Shown: one piece after another, positions 60,233 through 64,000 of the stretch
Numbering within the stretch: the first letter of the stretch is position 1
How the letters are laid out: every line of letters begins with the position of its first letter
Source: Acidobacteriaceae bacterium
GTDB taxonomy: Bacteria > Acidobacteriota > Terriglobia > Terriglobales > Acidobacteriaceae
Reading direction: 5' to 3'
Assembly: GCA_030037705.1 (NCBI GenBank)
Contig: JASHQE010000039.1
Location: 37,468-101,467 of the forward strand
Length of the DNA stretch: 64,000 nt
Translations under genes and position numbers: made by a program
Notes under the pieces: model-generated
The model's input: only the letters and a program-made list of their open reading frames with translations
What the model was told of the DNA's origin: nothing
The model's database searches: none

Positions 60233-60973
60233 ATGAAAATTAGAGCTATAAAGTTGGCAGGGCTAGCTGGATCGCTGCTGTTCTGCTTTGGGCTCCCAGC
60301 GATGGGGCAGCAACAGGTAACTGTACAATTCACAGGAGGTTATACCACAACTTGGGGGAATGCCAGCGGAGATTACGGCGCCGGAATTTACAGCGGCAAC
60401 ATTGACAACACGGCTTCTTCTGGCATCATCTGCGACGACTTCAACGATGAGATTTATGACGGTGAAACGTGGACGGCAAATGCCTTCCAGGCCTCGAGCT
60501 TGAATGCAAGCAATATCGGGGAGACCCTGTTTGGCAACACAATCGGGCTCACGGGCTATGCGGAGATCGGCACATTGGTCAGCATGATGTTCGACGGCAC
60601 GTCTACCTACGGCAGCATCACCGGAATCACCCAAGCCGAGCTCTCTTCGGCCATCTGGGACATCGGCATCGGAGGCGGGCTCCAGGGCCTCAATTCGACT
60701 GCCACTGCTCTTGTGGCTGCTGTGGAAGCGGCATTTGGCTCGAATGCAACCGAAGCCCAAGCCTATCTTTCCACATTGACGAATCTTTTTATCCTGACTC
60801 CGAATCCTGAGGGTCCCGGCGAGCCTCAGGAGATGTGGACTGAGGCGTCAATGGTGCTGCCGGCCCCGGAAGGCGGCGCGGCAATGTTGTACCTGCTGCT
60901 TGCGGGAATCACCTGTTTTGGAGCGATGTTCTTCAACGCGCGCAGGCAAGTCAGAGGATCAGTGACGGCATAA
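60233..60973 (+). CDS. Secreted protein with PEP-CTERM-like C-terminal sorting signal
   Basis: Signal peptide MKIRAIKLAGLAGSLLFCFGLPAMGQ; SGIICDDFNDEIYDGETWTA; C-terminus LPAPEGGAAMLYLLLAGITCFGAMFFNARRQVR (motif + TM + basic tail). Confidence 0.75.
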   Translation: MKIRAIKLAGLAGSLLFCFGLPAMGQQQVTVQFTGGYTTTWGNASGDYGAGIYSGNIDNTASSGIICDDFNDEIYDGETWTANAFQASSLNASNIGETLFGNTIGLTGYAEIGTLVSMMFDGTSTYGSITGITQAELSSAIWDIGIGGGLQGLNSTATALVAAVEAAFGSNATEAQAYLSTLTNLFILTPNPEGPGEPQEMWTEASMVLPAPEGGAAMLYLLLAGITCFGAMFFNARRQVRGSVTA

Positions 60974-61095
60974 CTGCGTTGATGAGCTGGTTTTGTTGGG
61001 CGGGTTCGGGTCCGGCACCAAAGCATGCCGTGACTCCGGGCAATTGACCTGGACCGGGTTGTATACCGCCCCTAGCGCTCTAATTTAACTCATCT

Positions 61096-61126
61096 GAGGA
61101 GATCGCAAAGCGATCTCCTCGTTTTA
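61096..61126 (+). terminator. Rho-independent terminator
   Basis: Perfect 11-bp stem GAGGAGATCGC-AAA-GCGATCTCCTC followed by GTTTTAT. Confidence 0.8.
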
Positions 61127-61180
61127 TCTCGCTATTCCTAAGCAAATCTAATACAAGCCTCCATACAATCCTTTTCTATT

Positions 61181-62485
61181 TTGGATCAGCTCAGTGCATT
61201 TTGCGCATTGGAGCCGGTCTCATCCATCAGATTCATCAACCAGGTTCATCAACTCACCAAGCATATGAGACCTCTTGGAGACCATCAACTCGAGTTAGTT
61301 GTGCGTAGTAATCTTTCCGCTGCGGATAAGAGAATCGAGATCGATCTTATGAGCGAGGATATCGAGTCCGTCGGAAACGGGCGATTTTTTATCGGAATTA
61401 GCCCGGTTACGAAGAAGCTCCGCGCTGAAATCGTATTACTTGCGGAGGTTGACGCGCCGGTGTTCCTTTTCGGTGAGGCTGGCAGCGGAAAAGAAACGGC
61501 TGCACGCCTGCTGCACGAACTCTCTGTCCGCTCCGGATTCGCATTCGCAAAGGTGAATTGCCCGGCTCTTCCGGAAGATCTCCTTGAACGGGAGATCTTT
61601 GGAGCGGCTGGAGTGACAGGCTATTCAAAGGCGAAACGCGGCAAGCTGGAACTCTGTGACCGCGGCACAATCTTTCTGGAAGAAATGACGGAGATGCCGC
61701 TGCGCCTGCAAGCCGAATTGGTGCGGATGCTTGAGAGCAGACGGCTTAACAGGGGAGAGGCGTCGGAAGACATGGAACTCGATGTGCGCGTCGTGGCGTC
61801 GAGTTGTATGTCGATCGAGCAAGCGGTTTCTGAGCGCAAGTTGCACCCCGGTCTCTTGCGCCTGTTCGGCGCGTATGAGCTTAGAGTGCCTGCGCTGCGA
61901 GAGCGCAAAGAGGAAATCCCCTTCCTGTCGCGCCATTTCATGCACCGTACTGCGAGGCAGTACGGCTTGCCCCCGCGGGAATTTCTCCCAGCAGTGACTG
62001 AAGCCTGGCAAGCGCACAACTGGCCGGGAAATCTGCGCGAGCTGGAACAGGCCGTAAAGCGTCACTTGGTCATAGGCAGCAAAGCATTCGATTTGGGAAA
62101 TAATCTGTTCGGCGCGAAAGGCGGAGCGCAAGAACCCGCAGGTACGGAGCTTCAGGTTGCGTTCTTGCAGCGTCAGGCACCCGGCGGCATCTGCGGTTAC
62201 AGATCTCTCAAGGCGCTGCTGCAGAGCGTCAAGGAAGAGGCCGAGAGGAGCGCGATTGCCTTCGCTCTGGAAAAAACAGGCTGGAATAGAAAGGCCGCCG
62301 CGCGGCTTCTTAAGACGAGCTATCGGACGGTTTTGTACAAAATAGAGCAATACCAGATGCATTCTCCCAGTGCTCCCGCATCTGCTGGCGTCGCTGAATC
62401 CGGCGGGAAGCAGGCGGAGTTCCGCAGCAGCCATCGGGACGATGTGCCGGCTGCCGATCTCTCGCGGATCAAAGGTGAAAGATAA
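61181..62485 (+). CDS. Sigma54-type AAA+ regulator with degenerate GAFTGA and Walker B
   Basis: FGEAGSGKETAARLLHELS; NWPGNLRELEQAVKRHL; HTH NRKAAARLLKTSYRTVLYKI; loop FGAAGVTGYSKAKRGKLE; Walker B GTIFLEEMTEM. Confidence 0.78.
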   Translation: MDQLSAFCALEPVSSIRFINQVHQLTKHMRPLGDHQLELVVRSNLSAADKRIEIDLMSEDIESVGNGRFFIGISPVTKKLRAEIVLLAEVDAPVFLFGEAGSGKETAARLLHELSVRSGFAFAKVNCPALPEDLLEREIFGAAGVTGYSKAKRGKLELCDRGTIFLEEMTEMPLRLQAELVRMLESRRLNRGEASEDMELDVRVVASSCMSIEQAVSERKLHPGLLRLFGAYELRVPALRERKEEIPFLSRHFMHRTARQYGLPPREFLPAVTEAWQAHNWPGNLRELEQAVKRHLVIGSKAFDLGNNLFGAKGGAQEPAGTELQVAFLQRQAPGGICGYRSLKALLQSVKEEAERSAIAFALEKTGWNRKAAARLLKTSYRTVLYKIEQYQMHSPSAPASAGVAESGGKQAEFRSSHRDDVPAADLSRIKGER

Positions 62486-62505
62486 AGATGAAAGATAAGC
62501 GCAAG

Positions 62506-62649
62506 CTAGTATGGTGTCCCAGAAATTCGTAGCATAATTGGCAAGGAGCAACCGCAGATCCTTCGGCTCCGTTTGGCCCAAAAGCTGGCCAAACTTCGCT
62601 CAGGATGACAGGCGCATTTTTGATACGAACTTCTGAGACAGGACACTAG
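62506..62649. mobile_element. TIR-bounded repeat element, CTAGT family, copy 1
   Basis: Ends CTAGTATGGTGTCCCAGAA / TTCTGAGACAGGACACTAG; contains CCGCAGATCCTTCGGCTCCG...GCTCAGGATGACAG. Confidence 0.65.
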
Positions 62650-62700
62650 GCTGTACCGACATATAGACCAACTCTAAGTTGCTGAAAAGTAAATCAAGCA

Positions 62701-62752
62701 CTGTCATGTTGAGCGAAGTCCGCCGCGGCGGAGAGCCGAAACATCTGCGGTT
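62701..62752 (-). repeat. Dispersed intergenic repeat (GATCCTTCG...CTCAGGATGACAG family), inverted copy
   Basis: CTGTCATGTTGAGCGAAGTCCGCCGCGGCGGAGAGCCGAAACATCTGCGG is a divergent reverse complement of the cores at ~62551-62610 and ~62991-63050; another copy starts at 63983 and runs off the window. Confidence 0.55.
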
Positions 62753-62802
62753 CGCTTCGTGCTCCACGCATTCAATGGAAAACTTGCTCATTTTGCCCAT
62801 AT

Positions 62803-62914
62803 AGCAGTTCCCGAATTGGTGTAATCCGAAAGCACGCCCGCCAAGTAGCGTTTTCCTCAAGAAAACGCCACCCTACACGACTTTCAAAAAGTCAATATTC
62901 ATTCGGGAACTGCT
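62803..62914 (-). mobile_element. 112-bp MITE-like element, copy 2 (inverted relative to copy 1)
   Basis: AGCAGTTCCCGAATT at the left end and CATTCGGGAACTGCT at the right end (AGCAGTTCCCGAAT inverted, one mismatch at the inner edge); 99/112 identical to copy 1 in reverse complement. Confidence 0.8.
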
Positions 62915-62944
62915 CTAGGTTATCAGGCTATATGTCGATACGCC

Positions 62945-63087
62945 CTAGTGTGGTGAGTCAGAAGTTCATAACATAAGTCGAAGTCCCGAACCGCAGATCC
63001 TTCGACTCCGTTTGGCCTAAAAACGGCCAAACTCCGCTCAGGATGACAGCGGCAATTATGTTGCGGATTTAAGACTCAGGACACTAG
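62945..63087. mobile_element. TIR-bounded repeat element, CTAGT family, copy 2
   Basis: Ends CTAGTGTGGTGAGTCAGAA / TTAAGACTCAGGACACTAG; direct repeat of 62506-62649 with related core CCGCAGATCCTTCGACTCCG...GCTCAGGATGACAG. Confidence 0.65.
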
Positions 63088-63218
63088 AGCTGGTTGCATA
63101 AATGGCCTGGTCAGGTAAAGAAACTTCTCTCAGGGGCTAAAGCCCCAGTGTTCATGAGGCTTTTGCGGCACGACTCAAGTCGTGCCCTGTTACGAAACCA
63201 TTTATGCAACCAGTTCTA
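63085..63218. mobile_element. MITE-like element carrying REP palindromes, abutting previous element
   Basis: TIR TAGAGCTGGTTGCATAAATGG / CCATTTATGCAACCAGTTCTA (20/21 inverted match); contains CTCTCAGGGGCTAAAGCCCC and GGCACGACTCAAGTCGTGCC. Confidence 0.75.
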
Positions 63219-63226
63219 GGAATCAC

Positions 63227-63709
63227 TTACTCAATGTGGCAACTGGCCAAGCCGCGCTTTTCTAAATAGCGCTGGTGATACTCTTCCGCGCGCCAGAAGG
63301 TTTGCGCCGGCTCAACTTTGGTGACGATGCGCTTGGGCTTGTAGGCGCCCTCGGCTGTCAACTGCTCGATCTTGGCGCGGGCCTGCTGCTCCTGCTCGGG
63401 TGAATGGTAAAAGATGGCCGAACGGTACTGGGTGCCCCAGTCCGGACCCTGGCGATTGAGCATCGTGGGATCGTGAAGCGCGAAGAACGCGTCCAGCAAC
63501 TGCGCATAGCTGACCTGTGCAGGGTCAAAGTCCAGCTCGACCACCTCGGCGTGGCCGGTCTTGTCGGTGCATACATCCTTGTACGTGGGATGATCGAACG
63601 CCCCGCCCTCGTAGCCGACGGCCGTCGCCGCTACGCCTGGAATGGCCGCAAAAGCCGCTTCCACGCCCCAGAAGCATCCTGCTCCGAATGTCGCTTTTTC
63701 TGTGCTCAT
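63227..63709 (-). CDS. msrA: Peptide-methionine (S)-S-oxide reductase MsrA
   Basis: [21 protein letters not shown] catalytic [31 protein letters not shown]. Confidence 0.95.
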   Translation of the reverse strand: MSTEKATFGAGCFWGVEAAFAAIPGVAATAVGYEGGAFDHPTYKDVCTDKTGHAEVVELDFDPAQVSYAQLLDAFFALHDPTMLNRQGPDWGTQYRSAIFYHSPEQEQQARAKIEQLTAEGAYKPKRIVTKVEPAQTFWRAEEYHQRYLEKRGLASCHIE

Positions 63710-64000
63710 GCCTTTCATGATGCGCCAAAGGCCGATTCGGTGACAAACACAGGGAAGAGACTGGAGGAGATGAGCTGACCCTGGTTTGAAGGAACCCCAG
63801 GATCTGCGCGGAGCGCTTGACTCCCTCCGCTACGCGTCGGTCGCTCAGGATAACAGTGCTGGGGGGATTTGTGGTATCCCAGGTCTTCCGCCGCGGCGGA
63901 CAGACCCTTCGACTTCGCTCAGGGCAGGCTCTGGGGCACCCGGCGTGGTAACGGCGCGCAAAGCCAGACCACTCATTCAAGCGCTGTCATGTTGAGCGGA

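Noticed and set aside
61011-61030. Possible -24/-12 sigma54 promoter (CCGGCACCAAAGCATGCC) upstream of the third regulator
   Set aside because: GG-to-GC spacing is 11 rather than 10 and the -12 element is poor; no convincing TGGCAC-N5-TTGC was found in the intergenic regions scanned by eye.
61625-62581. 318-aa minus-strand ORF opposite the third AAA+ regulator
   Set aside because: Antisense shadow of a coding gene with recognisable AAA+/HTH motifs.
62600-62860. 86-aa minus-strand ORF
   Set aside because: Lies within the repeat island and spans repeat sequence.
62506-63218. CRISPR array
   Set aside because: Repeats are long, few, palindromic and irregularly spaced with TIRs; no cas genes.
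63525-63980. N-terminal extension of msrA (ACPERSRR-type peptide)
   Set aside because: The ORF is in a different frame from msrA and translates dispersed intergenic repeats.
1-64000. rRNA or tRNA genes, full-length transposases, prophage genes
   Set aside because: None recognised in the sequence or ORF translations.

Overview
The window looks like one long exopolysaccharide (EPS) biosynthesis/export locus. Gene style suggests an Acidobacteriota (Terriglobia-like) genome, which is inference only. About 56 kb (6.1-62.5 kb) is transcribed almost entirely from the + strand. The order is: regulators (pseudo-receiver LuxR protein, sigma54-type AAA+ proteins, NusG/UpxY-like antiterminator); export and chain-length machinery (Wza-like OPX, outer-membrane beta-barrel, GNVR/Wzz, ExeA-like ATPase, BY-kinase, sugar transferase); nucleotide-sugar genes (Gfo/Idh oxidoreductase, hexapeptide acyltransferase, DegT aminotransferase, WecB/WbpI-like epimerase, WbpA-like dehydrogenase, RfbF-like cytidylyltransferase, C-methyltransferase, RmlC-like epimerase); many glycosyltransferases; a Wzy-like polymerase and Wzx-like flippase; AsnB; a NodB deacetylase; two HAD-IIIC/FkbH proteins with an ACP; a PrsT-like TPR lipoprotein; and a PEP-CTERM-like secreted protein. 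No exosortase is visible. The most interesting points are: (1) pseudo-receivers and sigma54-type activators with degraded GAFTGA loops bracketing the locus; (2) a pseudo-GGDEF domain fused to the initiating sugar transferase; (3) an L-2-hydroxyglutarate oxidase in the same locus as WbpA/B/D/E/I-like genes, suggesting 2-hydroxyglutarate recycling; (4) several small TIR-bounded MITE-like elements, including a 112-bp family with two inverted copies and a REP-bearing element with a perfect 8-bp target duplication; (5) a Cys-rich N-terminal domain on a HAD-IIIC protein. All calls come from reading the sequence and ORF translations; no database search was run.
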